A stretch of DNA of 64,000 nucleotides, taken from positions 124,001 to 188,000 of the forward strand of contig NZ_AUEF01000007.1 in NCBI RefSeq assembly GCF_000425845.1, read 5' to 3'. The stretch comes from Jeotgalicoccus psychrophilus DSM 19085. Its GTDB lineage: Bacteria; Bacillota; Bacilli; Staphylococcales; Salinicoccaceae. Positions 9,230 to 20,593 of the stretch are shown piece after piece. Made by a program: the position numbers and the translations under genes. Each line of letters starts with the position of its first letter. The first letter of the stretch is position 1. Under the pieces are notes generated by a model that did no database searches, was not told where the DNA came from, and was given only the letters and a program-made list of their open reading frames with translations.

Positions 9230-11410
9230 ATGGATTTATCTACGATGAATAAAGAACAACTGGAAGCGATTAAAACGACGGAGGGCCCGCTGCTAATTAT
9301 GGCAGGGGCAGGAAGTGGAAAAACACGTGTGCTTACGCACAGAGTGGCGTACCTGCTGGATGAAAAACAGGTGCCTTCATACAATATACTGGCAATTACT
9401 TTTACGAATAAAGCAGCGCGTGAAATGCGCGACCGTGTCGACAGATTAATCGCGGAGGATGCATCTAAAATGTGGATTTCAACATTCCACGCAATGTGTG
9501 TCCGTATTTTAAGACGCGATATAAGCTATTTAGGCTACGACACGAGTTTTTCTATTTTAGACCCTCTCGATCAGCAGTCGGTCGTGAGAGATATTTTAAA
9601 AACTCGTAATCTGGATACGAAACAGCATAATCCGAGAAGTATTTTGTCGGTTATTTCAAATTATAAAAACCAGCTTATTAAACCTGAACAGGCTATCGCA
9701 GAAGCGGGCGGTTTCCAGGACGAGCTTTACAGTGAAATCTACAAAGATTATCAGGAAATTTTATACCGCAACAGTTCACTGGATTTCGATGACTTAATTA
9801 TGCTGACAATCGAACTGTTCGATAAGAAGCCGGATGTTCTTAATTACTACCAGACAAGATTCCAGTATGTTCACGTGGATGAGTATCAGGATACAAACCA
9901 TGCACAGTATAAGCTCGTGCAGATGCTCGCTGCGAAGTACAGGAATACTTGTGTTGTTGGCGACTCGGATCAGTCGATTTATAAATTCCGCGGTGCGGAC
10001 ATCCAGAATATACTGAATTTCGAAGAGGATTATCCGGAAGCGACAGTAATTAAGCTTGAAGAAAACTATCGTTCAACGAAGACGATATTGGACGCGGCGA
10101 ACGCGGTTATCGACAACAATACAGAACGCAAACCGAAAAACCTGCGCAGTAATAAAGGTGACGGCGTTAAAATAGAAGTGAACGTATCGTTCAGTGAACG
10201 TGAAGAGGGCCACCGCGTCGTCGAGAAAATTCAGGAGCTCAGTGCTGATTATTCATACGGCGAGATGGCGGTGCTTTACCGTGCGAACGCACAGTCGCGT
10301 GCGGTTGAGGATGCGTTTGTTAAATCCAGTATTCCGTATAAAATGGTCGGCGGAACGAAGTTCTACAGCAGAATGGAAATTAAAGATCTGATGAGCTATT
10401 TAAAAGTTATTCAGAACCCGTCTGATGACATCAGTTTCCAGCGGATTATCAATGTACCGAAAAGAGGAATTGGTGAGAAGACAATCGATAAGCTGCGCGC
10501 TCATGCAGAAGAGCTGAACTCGAGCATCTATGATGCGATCCGCGACTCGGACTTTTTAGGTATTCCGGCGAAGACAGTGACTAAGTTAATGACACTGCTC
10601 GCAGTACTCGATAATTTAAAAGAAAAATCGAAGTATATGACAATGACTGACCTTGTCGACGAAGTGCTTGCCGATACCGGCTATCACGACATGCTGAGCT
10701 CTGATAAAACATTGGAAGCACGGAGTCGTCTTGAGAACCTTGAGGAATTTAAAACTGTAACGAAAGAGTTCGATAATGAATTCCCGATTTCAGATGATAA
10801 TTTATTTAATTTCCTGAGTGATATGGCGCTTATCTCAGATCAGGACGGAAAAGACGATGTCACAGGTGTCACGATGATGACGATGCATGCGTCGAAAGGT
10901 CTTGAATTTAAAGTGATTTTTGTCGTCGGTCTGGAAGAGGGAATATTCCCGTCCCGCCGTGTGCAGTTTGATGATCAGGAGCTGGAAGAGGAAAGACGTC
11001 TGATGTACGTGGCGGTGACCCGTGCAATGGAGCACTTAATATTATCGCGTGCGGAGTCCCGCATGCTGTACGGTAAAACTGAATCGAATATGCAGAGTCG
11101 TTTCTTAAGTGAAATTCCAAAAGAGCTGCTGGAATCTTCAGGCAGTATCGGCCGTACGCCAGAAAGCAGTATGAGTTCAGGTGCCGGTTCATCTTTCTCA
11201 CGCGGACCGAAAAAACGCTCGCGTATTATTAATAAGAAGACAGGTACTAATTTTAATGTCGGCGATAAAGTTTCCCACAAAGCGTTCGGAGAAGGTATTA
11301 TCTCGCAGGTTAAAGGCGAGGGAGACAATACGGAGCTCGATATTATTTTTAAAACTGCAGGACCGAAAAGACTGCTTGCAAACTATGCACCGCTTGAAAA
11401 AAAGGACTGA
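9230..11410 (+). CDS. pcrA: ATP-dependent DNA helicase PcrA
   Basis: 726 residues. UvrD/Rep-type 3'-5' helicase for repair and plasmid replication. Superfamily 1 motifs: Walker A G26AGSGKT32, DEYQDTN (motif II), GDSDQSIYKFRGA (motif III), ENYRS (motif IV), MTMHASKGLEF (motif V) and YVAVTRA (motif VI). A flexible serine-rich linker precedes a C-terminal Tudor-like segment with NVGDKVSHKAFGEG, which in the family contacts RNA polymerase. Starts 18 bp after pcrB and ends 6 bp before ligA. Confidence 0.97.
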   Translation: MDLSTMNKEQLEAIKTTEGPLLIMAGAGSGKTRVLTHRVAYLLDEKQVPSYNILAITFTNKAAREMRDRVDRLIAEDASKMWISTFHAMCVRILRRDISYLGYDTSFSILDPLDQQSVVRDILKTRNLDTKQHNPRSILSVISNYKNQLIKPEQAIAEAGGFQDELYSEIYKDYQEILYRNSSLDFDDLIMLTIELFDKKPDVLNYYQTRFQYVHVDEYQDTNHAQYKLVQMLAAKYRNTCVVGDSDQSIYKFRGADIQNILNFEEDYPEATVIKLEENYRSTKTILDAANAVIDNNTERKPKNLRSNKGDGVKIEVNVSFSEREEGHRVVEKIQELSADYSYGEMAVLYRANAQSRAVEDAFVKSSIPYKMVGGTKFYSRMEIKDLMSYLKVIQNPSDDISFQRIINVPKRGIGEKTIDKLRAHAEELNSSIYDAIRDSDFLGIPAKTVTKLMTLLAVLDNLKEKSKYMTMTDLVDEVLADTGYHDMLSSDKTLEARSRLENLEEFKTVTKEFDNEFPISDDNLFNFLSDMALISDQDGKDDVTGVTMMTMHASKGLEFKVIFVVGLEEGIFPSRRVQFDDQELEEERRLMYVAVTRAMEHLILSRAESRMLYGKTESNMQSRFLSEIPKELLESSGSIGRTPESSMSSGAGSSFSRGPKKRSRIINKKTGTNFNVGDKVSHKAFGEGIISQVKGEGDNTELDIIFKTAGPKRLLANYAPLEKKD

Positions 11411-11416
11411 ATATAA

Positions 11417-13387
<1,971 letters not shown>

Positions 13388-13390
13388 GTT

Positions 13391-14599
13391 ATGAAGTTTA
13401 AATCGATATTACTCGCAGGTGCAACTTTGCTGCTCTTGGCAGCCTGCGATGGTGCCAATGAAGCTGAAATCAGTGAACAGATGGGCGATGAATCATTGGA
13501 GAACGAAGTCTCAAACGTACAGATTGAAGAACAGGATGAAACAGTCACTTCAAGCAGTGAAGAGTTTTACCGCTCTGTTGTACCTTATGAACTTTCTCCG
13601 GCCCGCGGTTTATCGAGTGCCAATTTAGTCTCTTCATATAATGTGGAAGAGTTTGAAAAGGGGCTCTTTACGATCAGTCAGAGCGTCTTTCCTACAAATG
13701 AATATATATTCCGTGAAGGCCAGATTATTTCAGAAGAAATGGTCAGAGGTTATTTAAGCCGGCAGTATACGAGTGAAGAGCTTGAGAATATGGATGAAAC
13801 AGAGCTGCTTAATTCCGATGCTTTCAGTAATCTCGGGCTGAATCCGTCAACGAACGGCGAAACAGATCCCGAAGTTATCGCAGAAGAAGCTCCGCTCTAT
13901 CTGTCTCATATACTTGAACAGAATTATATGGCAGAAGGCGAAGAAGGCAATCTGTCGTTTGAAGGTATTACTATCGGCCTCGCAATGAACAGTGTTCATT
14001 ATTATCAGACTGAACAGTACGGGCAGACACAAGAACGTGCACTTAATCCTGCAACAGTAAAAGAAAAAGGCGAGGAAATGGCAGCTGAGATTTTAACACG
14101 CATCCGTGCGAACGACCAGTATGTGGATAAAGAAATCGTCTTTGCAATATTTATTCAGTCAGGTGATACAGATATTGTTCCAGGTAACTTTGTATCGCAG
14201 GCAGTTGTAGCGCCAGTTGAAAATACGATCGAATCATTTACGGATATGAACGAACAGAACTTATTACTGCCATCCAGTGAAGCGGCGGAGATTTCACAGG
14301 AAGCGAACAGTGAATATCAAAACTTCAACAAAGATTTATCTTCTTATTTTGAAAGTTTCACAACATCTGTCGGCAGAGGGAAGTTCATAGACGGTACACT
14401 TGATACGCTGACAGTTGAAATACCGATTGAATATAACAGCCGCGGCGAAATGATCGGAATGTCCCAATTCGTCAGAGATCTGGTAAACGAGCATTTTACA
14501 GGTACGGATATCGAAGTTGAAATTAAAGATAAAGCGCAGGTCTACAGTGTAATTACACGTGAAGGCGAAGGTGCAGCCAATCTTTATATATTTGAATAA
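13391..14599 (+). CDS. camS: CamS family sex-pheromone lipoprotein
   Basis: 402 residues. Signal peptide ends in LLLLAAC19, a clear lipobox. In staphylococci and enterococci the end of this signal peptide is released as a heptapeptide pheromone (cAM373 in S. aureus is AIFILAA); the equivalent here would be TLLLLAA. The mature protein is acidic with the CamS domain from about residue 60 to the end. It follows ligA by 4 bp. putP, usually between camS and gatC in Staphylococcus, is missing. Confidence 0.92.
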   Translation: MKFKSILLAGATLLLLAACDGANEAEISEQMGDESLENEVSNVQIEEQDETVTSSSEEFYRSVVPYELSPARGLSSANLVSSYNVEEFEKGLFTISQSVFPTNEYIFREGQIISEEMVRGYLSRQYTSEELENMDETELLNSDAFSNLGLNPSTNGETDPEVIAEEAPLYLSHILEQNYMAEGEEGNLSFEGITIGLAMNSVHYYQTEQYGQTQERALNPATVKEKGEEMAAEILTRIRANDQYVDKEIVFAIFIQSGDTDIVPGNFVSQAVVAPVENTIESFTDMNEQNLLLPSSEAAEISQEANSEYQNFNKDLSSYFESFTTSVGRGKFIDGTLDTLTVEIPIEYNSRGEMIGMSQFVRDLVNEHFTGTDIEVEIKDKAQVYSVITREGEGAANLYIFE

Positions 14600-14671
14600 T
14601 TTAAGCACATGGAAAAGTGCCCTGGTTTTTGGTAAACTTTAAATGTTGTATTTATAGAAGGAGGGTCATTC

Positions 14672-14974
14672 ATGGAAGAACTTGATTTAAAGATAATTCA
14701 GCGTGTGGCTGAATTATCTAAGATAGAAATAAAAGATGAAGAAGAGCTTAGAAATTTATCGACAAAAATTAAAAGTATTGTTGCGCACTCGGAGCGCTTG
14801 AATGACTTGGATTTATCGGATGTAGAACCGATGACGCATGCAATGCAGCTGCAGCAGGAGACCTCGGGCTCATTGCGTAAAGATGAAGCGGGAGAACCTG
14901 TAACACAGGAAGAAGCGCTTAGAAACACAGAGTTTACAGAAGATGGACAATTTAAAGTACCTAGAATGATTTAA
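14672..14974 (+). CDS. gatC: Asp-tRNA(Asn)/Glu-tRNA(Gln) amidotransferase subunit C
   Basis: 100 residues, usual size. Bridges GatA and GatB. The sequence VAELSKIEI at the start and DVEPMTHAMQLQ in the middle are typical. A strong GAAGGAGGGTC site precedes the ATG. First gene of gatCAB. Confidence 0.95.
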   Translation: MEELDLKIIQRVAELSKIEIKDEEELRNLSTKIKSIVAHSERLNDLDLSDVEPMTHAMQLQQETSGSLRKDEAGEPVTQEEALRNTEFTEDGQFKVPRMI

Positions 14975-14989
14975 GGAGGGTTAATAATC

Positions 14990-16468
14990 GTGAATATAAA
15001 TGAATTAACAGTAGAAGAACTATACAGTAAAATTCACAGTAAAGAGATCAAACCTTCTGAAGTAGTAGGTGCTCTTTTTGACAGAATCGAAAAATACGAC
15101 GGCAACATTAAGTCGTTTATTACTTTAACTAAAGAACAGGCGTTGGAAACTGCAGCGGAACTTGACCGTCTTCAGAAAGAAGATAAAATGGACGGCGAGC
15201 TGTTCGGTATTCCGGTTGGAATTAAAGATAATATCGTTACTAAAGATATTTTAACAACATGCGCGAGCCTTATGCTGCATAACTTTAAGCCGGTTTATGA
15301 TGCAACTGTTATGACTAAGCTTAAAGACCAGAATTCAATTTTGATGGGTAAACTGAACATGGATGAATTTGCGATGGGTTCAACGTCGGAAACATCTTAC
15401 TTCCAGACGACTAAAAACCCATGGAACTTAGAATGTTCACCAGGTGGGTCATCAGGCGGTTCGGCTGCAGCAGTAGCAGCAGGATTTGTACCGTATGCAC
15501 TTGGTACTGATACAGGCGGTTCAGTAAGACAGCCTGCTTCATTCTGCGGAATTGTCGGTATGAAACCGACTTACGGCAGAGTATCACGTTTCGGTCTGAT
15601 TGCTTTCGCATCATCTTTAGATCAGGTTGGCCCAATGACACGTACAGTGCGTGACAATGCTAAAGTACTTGAGCTGATTTCAGGCGAAGACAGCAGCAAC
15701 GACATGACAAGTGCGAGAAACCAGGATACTGATTTCTTAAGCGGCATCGAAAAAGATATCAAAGGCATGAAACTTGCACTGCCTAAAGAATTCTTAGGCG
15801 ATGATGTCGATGAGTCTGTAACTGAAGCTGTATTAAAAGCGAAAGAACGCTTTGAATCACTTGGCGCAATAGTTGAAGAAGTGGAAATGCCAAACCTTCA
15901 ATATGTAGTAAGTTCTTACTACTTAATCGCTTCAAGTGAAGCAAGTGCAAACCTTGCACGCTTTGACGGTATCCGTTACGGCTACCGTGCTGAAAATGCA
16001 AAAAACTTAGAAGAACTATATAAAAAATCACGCGGTGAAGGATTCGGCGATGAAGTAAAACGCCGTATTTTACTTGGAACTTACGTGTTAAGCGCAGGTC
16101 ACTACGATGATTATTACGTAAAAGCACAAAAACTCCGCCGTTTAGTGTCTGACGATGTTCAAAGAATCTTAACGGATTACGATTTAATTATCGGACCGAC
16201 AACAACGACGCCGGCACATAAATACGATGAAGTTAAAATCGAAGGTACGAAGGAATATAAAAATGATATTTTAACAATTCCTGCAAACCTCGTGGGTGTT
16301 CCTTCATTAAGCATTCCGTGTGGAGTGACCGAAGACAACAGACCTATCGGCATGCAGCTGATCGGAAACCACTTCGAAGAGCGTAAAATTTACAATGCCG
16401 CTTATCAGTTTGAAACAGTATACAACCTGCATGAAGAACTTAAAAATCTAACGATGGGGGCGGAGTAA
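14990..16468 (+). CDS. gatA: Asp-tRNA(Asn)/Glu-tRNA(Gln) amidotransferase subunit A
   Basis: 492 residues from a GTG at 14990 with AAGGAGGG ahead of it. The amidase subunit that releases ammonia from glutamine. The Ser-cisSer-Lys triad is K79 (GIPVGIK79DN), S154 (PGGS154SGGS) and S178 (TDTGGS178VRQPAS), at the same positions as in S. aureus GatA. The GTG start may hold its level in balance with gatC and gatB. Confidence 0.97.
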   Translation: MNINELTVEELYSKIHSKEIKPSEVVGALFDRIEKYDGNIKSFITLTKEQALETAAELDRLQKEDKMDGELFGIPVGIKDNIVTKDILTTCASLMLHNFKPVYDATVMTKLKDQNSILMGKLNMDEFAMGSTSETSYFQTTKNPWNLECSPGGSSGGSAAAVAAGFVPYALGTDTGGSVRQPASFCGIVGMKPTYGRVSRFGLIAFASSLDQVGPMTRTVRDNAKVLELISGEDSSNDMTSARNQDTDFLSGIEKDIKGMKLALPKEFLGDDVDESVTEAVLKAKERFESLGAIVEEVEMPNLQYVVSSYYLIASSEASANLARFDGIRYGYRAENAKNLEELYKKSRGEGFGDEVKRRILLGTYVLSAGHYDDYYVKAQKLRRLVSDDVQRILTDYDLIIGPTTTTPAHKYDEVKIEGTKEYKNDILTIPANLVGVPSLSIPCGVTEDNRPIGMQLIGNHFEERKIYNAAYQFETVYNLHEELKNLTMGAE

Positions 16469-16469
16469 A

Positions 16470-17900
16470 ATGCATTTTGAAACAGTTATTGGACTTGAAG
16501 TTCACGTTGAATTAAAAACAAATTCAAAAATATTTTCCAATGCCCCGCTGCACTACGGACATGAACCGAACACGAATATTTCTGTAGTTGAACTCGGCTA
16601 TCCGGGAACGCTGCCGGTTCTTAACGAAACTGCAGTAGAATACGGCATGAAAGCTGCAATGGCATTAAATATGCAGATTGCTGAGAATACTAAGTTTGAC
16701 AGAAAAAACTATTACTATCCGGATAACCCGAAAGCTTACCAGATTTCACAATTTGATAAACCGATCGGGGAACACGGTTCACTTGAGATCGAAATTGACG
16801 GCGAGAAGAAAACAATCGGTATTACACGTCTTCACCTTGAAGAAGATGCTGGTAAATCAACTCACAAAGAAGATTATTCATTAGTCGACTTAAACCGTCA
16901 GGGAACGGCTTTAGTAGAAATCGTTTCTGAACCGGATATCAGAACACCTGAAGAAGCGTACAAGTATCTGGAAAAAATCAAATCGATTATTCAGTACACA
17001 GGCGTATCCGATGTGAAGATGGAAGAAGGATCACTTAGATGTGATGCTAATATTTCAATCAGACCTGTCGGACAGGAGAAATTCGGTACGAAGACTGAGC
17101 TTAAAAACTTAAACTCATTTAACTTTGTAAGAAAAGGTCTTGAGCATGAAGTGAAGCGTCAGGAGCAGGTATTACTGTCAGGCGGCATTATCGAGCAGGA
17201 AACAAGACGCTACGATGAAAAAACTGGCGAAACAGTATTAATGCGTATTAAAGAAGGCGCAGATGATTACCGTTACTTCCCTGAACCTGATTTAATGCAC
17301 CTTCACATCGATAACGAGTGGAAAGAACGCGTACGTGCAAGTATTCCGACATTGCCGGATGAACTTCGTGAGAAGTACATTAACGAATATGATCTTCCTG
17401 TATACGATGCAGAAATTCTGACGATGAGAAAAGAAATGTCCGATTTCTTCAGCGATATGGTCGAAACACATAAAGCAGACCCTAAACTGGCTTCAAACTG
17501 GTTAATGGGCGGTGTAAACGAATACCTGAACAAAAATAATGCTGAACTTGATGATACAGGATTAACTGCCGAGAACTTAACTGGCATGATTAATATTATC
17601 GAAGACGGGACAATTTCAAGCAAGCAGGCGAAGAAAGTATTCTCTGTACTGATTGAAAAAGGCGGCACAGCAAAACAGGTTGCTAAAGACCTCGGTATGG
17701 AGCAAATCTCTGACCCGGCAGTGCTGACAGGTATGGTTACGGACGTACTTGATGCTAACGAACAGTCTGTAGAAGACTATAAAAACGGTAAAGACCGTGC
17801 AATTGGTTTCCTAGTCGGCCAGATTATGAAGAAATCAAAAGGACAGGCTAACCCTAAAATGGTCAACCAGATTCTTCTTGAAGAGATTAACAAGAGATAA
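16470..17900 (+). CDS. gatB: Asp-tRNA(Asn)/Glu-tRNA(Gln) amidotransferase subunit B
   Basis: 476 residues. Kinase and transamidase subunit that activates the misacylated tRNA and receives ammonia from GatA. Signature segments: [31 protein letters not shown], and the C-terminal YqeY-like helical domain ending in [12 protein letters not shown]. Starts one base after gatA and closes the operon at a strong terminator. Confidence 0.97.
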   Translation: MHFETVIGLEVHVELKTNSKIFSNAPLHYGHEPNTNISVVELGYPGTLPVLNETAVEYGMKAAMALNMQIAENTKFDRKNYYYPDNPKAYQISQFDKPIGEHGSLEIEIDGEKKTIGITRLHLEEDAGKSTHKEDYSLVDLNRQGTALVEIVSEPDIRTPEEAYKYLEKIKSIIQYTGVSDVKMEEGSLRCDANISIRPVGQEKFGTKTELKNLNSFNFVRKGLEHEVKRQEQVLLSGGIIEQETRRYDEKTGETVLMRIKEGADDYRYFPEPDLMHLHIDNEWKERVRASIPTLPDELREKYINEYDLPVYDAEILTMRKEMSDFFSDMVETHKADPKLASNWLMGGVNEYLNKNNAELDDTGLTAENLTGMINIIEDGTISSKQAKKVFSVLIEKGGTAKQVAKDLGMEQISDPAVLTGMVTDVLDANEQSVEDYKNGKDRAIGFLVGQIMKKSKGQANPKMVNQILLEEINKR

Positions 17901-17910
17901 TATATAAACA

Positions 17911-17953
17911 AAAATACACCGGTTTTCCTATTTGGGAAACCGGTGTATTTTTT
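17911..17953 (+). terminator. Terminator of gatCAB
   Basis: AAAATACACCGGTTTTCC pairs with GGGAAACCGGTGTATTTT across a 5-nt loop and ends in a T-run. Confidence 0.9.
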
Positions 17954-17961
17954 CGTTATCG

Positions 17962-18161
17962 GTCATTGTGACTTAGACGATGACGGGATAGAGGTGTTAC
18001 CCAGTCATTGTGACCTTGACGATGACGGGATAGAGGTATTACCCGGTCATTGTGACTTTGACGATGACGGGATAGAGGTGTTACCCAGTCATTGTGACTT
18101 TGACGATGACTGGATAGAGGTGTTACCCGGTCATTGTGACTTTGACGATGACGGGATAGAA
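17962..18161. repeat. Intergenic tandem array 2: five units of 42 bp
   Basis: Units start at 17962, 18004, 18046, 18088 and 18130 (spacing exactly 42 bp; the last is cut short). Each reads GTCATTGTGACTTTGACG, then ATGACGGGATAGAGGTG, then TTACCC. Each unit holds the arms GTCAT and ATGAC. The 17901-18213 gap between convergent gatB and the next gene contains only this array and the two flanking terminators. Because 42 is a multiple of three, one frame stays open, but no ribosome site supports translation. Confidence 0.95.
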
Positions 18162-18175
18162 AATATTAACAACAC

Positions 18176-18210
18176 AAAAAAGGAACCGGGAAATTTCCCA
18201 GTTCCTTTTA
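18176..18210 (-). terminator. Terminator of the 248-aa exported-protein gene
   Basis: AAAGGAAC-GGGAA pairs with TTCCC-GTTCCTTT, flanked by A-run and T-run, so it could work in both directions. It lies just past the minus-strand stop at 18214. Confidence 0.85.
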
Positions 18211-18213
18211 AAA

Positions 18214-18960
18214 CTACTGCAGCAAATAATTTGTAATACTGTTAATCATTTCATCTTCCAGCGCAGGGTTAAGCGTTTCGCTGTCATAAGGGTTTTCCGT
18301 TATAACTTCCTGATTATCGATGTAGAAATAATCATTTTCTGTGAAATACACAGCATCGCTTTCAAGTTCAGCCGCAAGGTTTTCGTTCTCATGTGCATTA
18401 GGGTTACCTAATATAATCACTGTTTTATCAGCGTTATATAAATCCATATACGCATTAGTTAAATTTCTTAAGTTTCTTTCCGGCAGAACTTCGGCATCAT
18501 AATCTGCAATTTGCAGTGCGTCGAGAATGACAACATCGCTGTTGTCATTAACTGTAAGCTCGTTTATATTCGTCGTGTTTGCCGGCAGTTCAAGCTGGTT
18601 AAACTGAACTGTATCTGAACCAATTTGATTGTTCAGGCGTTCAGCGAAGTCTCCGTTGTAATGTGCCGGAAGCAGCACGTCGACGATGAGCTGTTCGTTA
18701 TTGCTTACACGTTCGTCGTATTTTTCCTGAATAGCTGTTTCGTTAAATGCTAAATCATTTGTATTATCAGCTGGTTCTTCTGATGCGCTCTCTTCTTGTG
18801 CAGTGTCGTCTGATTCCTGCTGTCCATCATTTGCAACTTCAGTATCATTGGCAGTATCTTCAGCAGCTTCATCCGTGAAGATTGGACCTGTATGCATAAA
18901 GTTGAAATATATTCCGGCAGCAAACAATAAAAATAATATAATCACTAAAGCTTTTTTCAT
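18214..18960 (-). CDS. Membrane-anchored acidic extracellular protein, possibly SGNH-like
   Basis: 248 residues. One N-terminal transmembrane segment (about 4-20) without lipobox, then a low-complexity Asp/Glu/Ala/Thr linker (about 30-75), then a globular region. That region has an alternating pattern (SDVVILDALQI, DKTVIILGNPNAHENE) reminiscent of SGNH/GDSL hydrolases, but the nucleophile GDS and the DxxH motif are not convincing. It may be a non-catalytic relative or an unrelated fold. ATG preceded by AGGAGATACC. Single gene with its own terminator; function not assigned. Confidence 0.6.
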   Translation of the reverse strand: MKKALVIILFLLFAAGIYFNFMHTGPIFTDEAAEDTANDTEVANDGQQESDDTAQEESASEEPADNTNDLAFNETAIQEKYDERVSNNEQLIVDVLLPAHYNGDFAERLNNQIGSDTVQFNQLELPANTTNINELTVNDNSDVVILDALQIADYDAEVLPERNLRNLTNAYMDLYNADKTVIILGNPNAHENENLAAELESDAVYFTENDYFYIDNQEVITENPYDSETLNPALEDEMINSITNYLLQ

Positions 18961-19081
18961 GGTATCTCCTCAAATAATAATATCCCAAAGCATTACATAT
19001 GATATAATGTTGGCAACATAATACTTTTAAATATTATTATACATGAATTACGAAAGTAAGACATTATTTTAGGATGATTGT

Positions 19082-19588
19082 ATGAGTATAAATAAGTTAA
19101 ATATAAATATTAAAGATAAATATATAGAGCAGGCTTTCGAGATATTGAATTTTTTCAAATCAATTATTATCGAAGTTCATCATATCGGTTCATCAAAGCT
19201 CGCAAAGATTCCTTATGATTGTGATATGGATATTCTTTTTATCGTTAAATCATATGATGATGTAAGAAATCTCGCGGATATTTTAATTGCTGAAGGGTAT
19301 GTACAGGTTAATCATTTCTCCGATTATTTCAGAGATGATATGGTCATGAGAAAAGTTGTCGACGGACATAACATAAACATGATATTTATGAGCAGTGCCA
19401 GCCGCAAAAAGAACGATATATTAATATGCACTGAGCATCTGCTTATGAATGAACAATCGTGCAGTGATTTTAAAAATTTAAAGAAATTACTTGTTAAAAA
19501 TGAAGTGACAGAAGCCGAATACGATGAGCGTAAATATCGTCTTTTTCAAATGATTATAGATGAAGGCGATCATTTGACGAGCGTATAA
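19082..19588 (+). CDS. GrpB/UPF0157 nucleotidyltransferase-like protein
   Basis: 168 residues. VHHIGSSKLAKIPYDCDMDILFIVKS resembles the GrpB-family core (HIGST-x-PG-x-x-KPxIDI) and keeps the paired acidic residues D48 and D50 of a nucleotidyltransferase fold, though the usual PG and KP are replaced. Biochemical function of the family is unproven. It precedes dgkB by 23 bp on the same strand. Confidence 0.65.
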   Translation: MSINKLNINIKDKYIEQAFEILNFFKSIIIEVHHIGSSKLAKIPYDCDMDILFIVKSYDDVRNLADILIAEGYVQVNHFSDYFRDDMVMRKVVDGHNINMIFMSSASRKKNDILICTEHLLMNEQSCSDFKNLKKLLVKNEVTEAEYDERKYRLFQMIIDEGDHLTSV

Positions 19589-19611
19589 TTTCATATGTAG
19601 AGGAGATATTC

Positions 19612-20559
19612 ATGAAAACAGCGAGAATAATATACAATCCCACTGCCGGCAAAGAAAGTTTTCAGGAAAAACTGCCTGCGGTGCTGAAGCGTTTTGAAGA
19701 TGCAGGTTATATTACAAGCACTCATGTTACAACGGGGCCGAATGATGCGACCTATGCTGCGCGGTTTGCATGTGAACAGGGTTTCGATTTAATTGTCGCT
19801 TCCGGCGGAGATGGCACGGTTAATGAAGTTATTAACGGTCTCGCGGAGTACGATGAACCTCCGGAAATTGGAATAATTCCAATGGGGACGGTCAATGATT
19901 TCACACGTGCACTTAAAATACCAAATGACATTGACGAAGCAGTCAGTGTTATTTTAAACGGTAAAACAGGCAGAGTGGATCTCGGCAGTATGAACGGCAA
20001 GTATTTTATGAATATCGCAGGCGGCGGTAAAATCACCGAGGTCTCCTATGAAGCGCCGAGCAAATTAAAAGCAGTAATCGGTTCTCTCGCATATTATGTC
20101 AAAGGCATTGAACTGATTCCTCAAATGCGGAGCATTAATTTACGTATCGAACATGATGGTGAATTATTTGAAGGCGAAGTGATGATTTTTCTCCTTGGAC
20201 TGACTAACTCAATCGGCGGCTTTGAGAAATTGGTGCCGAATGCAAAATTAAATGACGGAAATTTCTCATTGCTTATTCTTGAAAATGTTAATCTTGCGGA
20301 ATTCGGTCATATTTTATCGCTGGCCACACGAGGCGAACATTTAAAACATCCGAAAGTGCATTATTATAAAGCGCAGGATGTCAGAATTACTTCTTATGAT
20401 GAAGTGCAGCTGAATCTGGATGGTGAATTCGGCGGTGTACTGCCGGCTCATTTTAAAAACTTAAAAGAATTTTTGAAAATAAGAGTGTCGGATGAGTTTT
20501 ACAATGAGCTGTACAGTAAAGATAAAGACTATACACTTCCGGAACCAACAGACGCTTAA
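19612..20559 (+). CDS. dgkB: Diacylglycerol kinase
   Basis: 315 residues. Phosphorylates diacylglycerol released during lipoteichoic acid synthesis to phosphatidic acid. DAGK catalytic motifs: IYNPTAGKE at the start, SGGDGTVNEV and GIIPMGTVNDF, and the C-terminal LNLDGEFGG. AGAGGAG precedes the ATG. Order gatCAB - dgkB - rlmCD matches staphylococci, with a nucleotidase gene inserted. Confidence 0.93.
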   Translation: MKTARIIYNPTAGKESFQEKLPAVLKRFEDAGYITSTHVTTGPNDATYAARFACEQGFDLIVASGGDGTVNEVINGLAEYDEPPEIGIIPMGTVNDFTRALKIPNDIDEAVSVILNGKTGRVDLGSMNGKYFMNIAGGGKITEVSYEAPSKLKAVIGSLAYYVKGIELIPQMRSINLRIEHDGELFEGEVMIFLLGLTNSIGGFEKLVPNAKLNDGNFSLLILENVNLAEFGHILSLATRGEHLKHPKVHYYKAQDVRITSYDEVQLNLDGEFGGVLPAHFKNLKEFLKIRVSDEFYNELYSKDKDYTLPEPTDA

Positions 20560-20593
20560 TTCCGATTATATATCGATTTATGAGGTGAATATA

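Noticed and set aside
14605-14640. Terminator after camS
   Set aside because: GCAC/GTGC hairpin has only four pairs and no adjacent T-run, so it is too weak to annotate.
17943-18236. 97-codon frame of 14-residue acidic repeats as a gene
   Set aside because: Starts with GTG inside the gatB terminator, has no ribosome site, and consists of a 42-bp DNA repeat related in layout to three non-coding arrays. Reported as a repeat.
20492-20593. Longer N-terminus for the 5'-nucleotidase family protein
   Set aside because: It overlaps dgkB; GAGGTGA and a TTG at 20594 place the metallophosphatase TTDVHG motif at the usual distance from the start.
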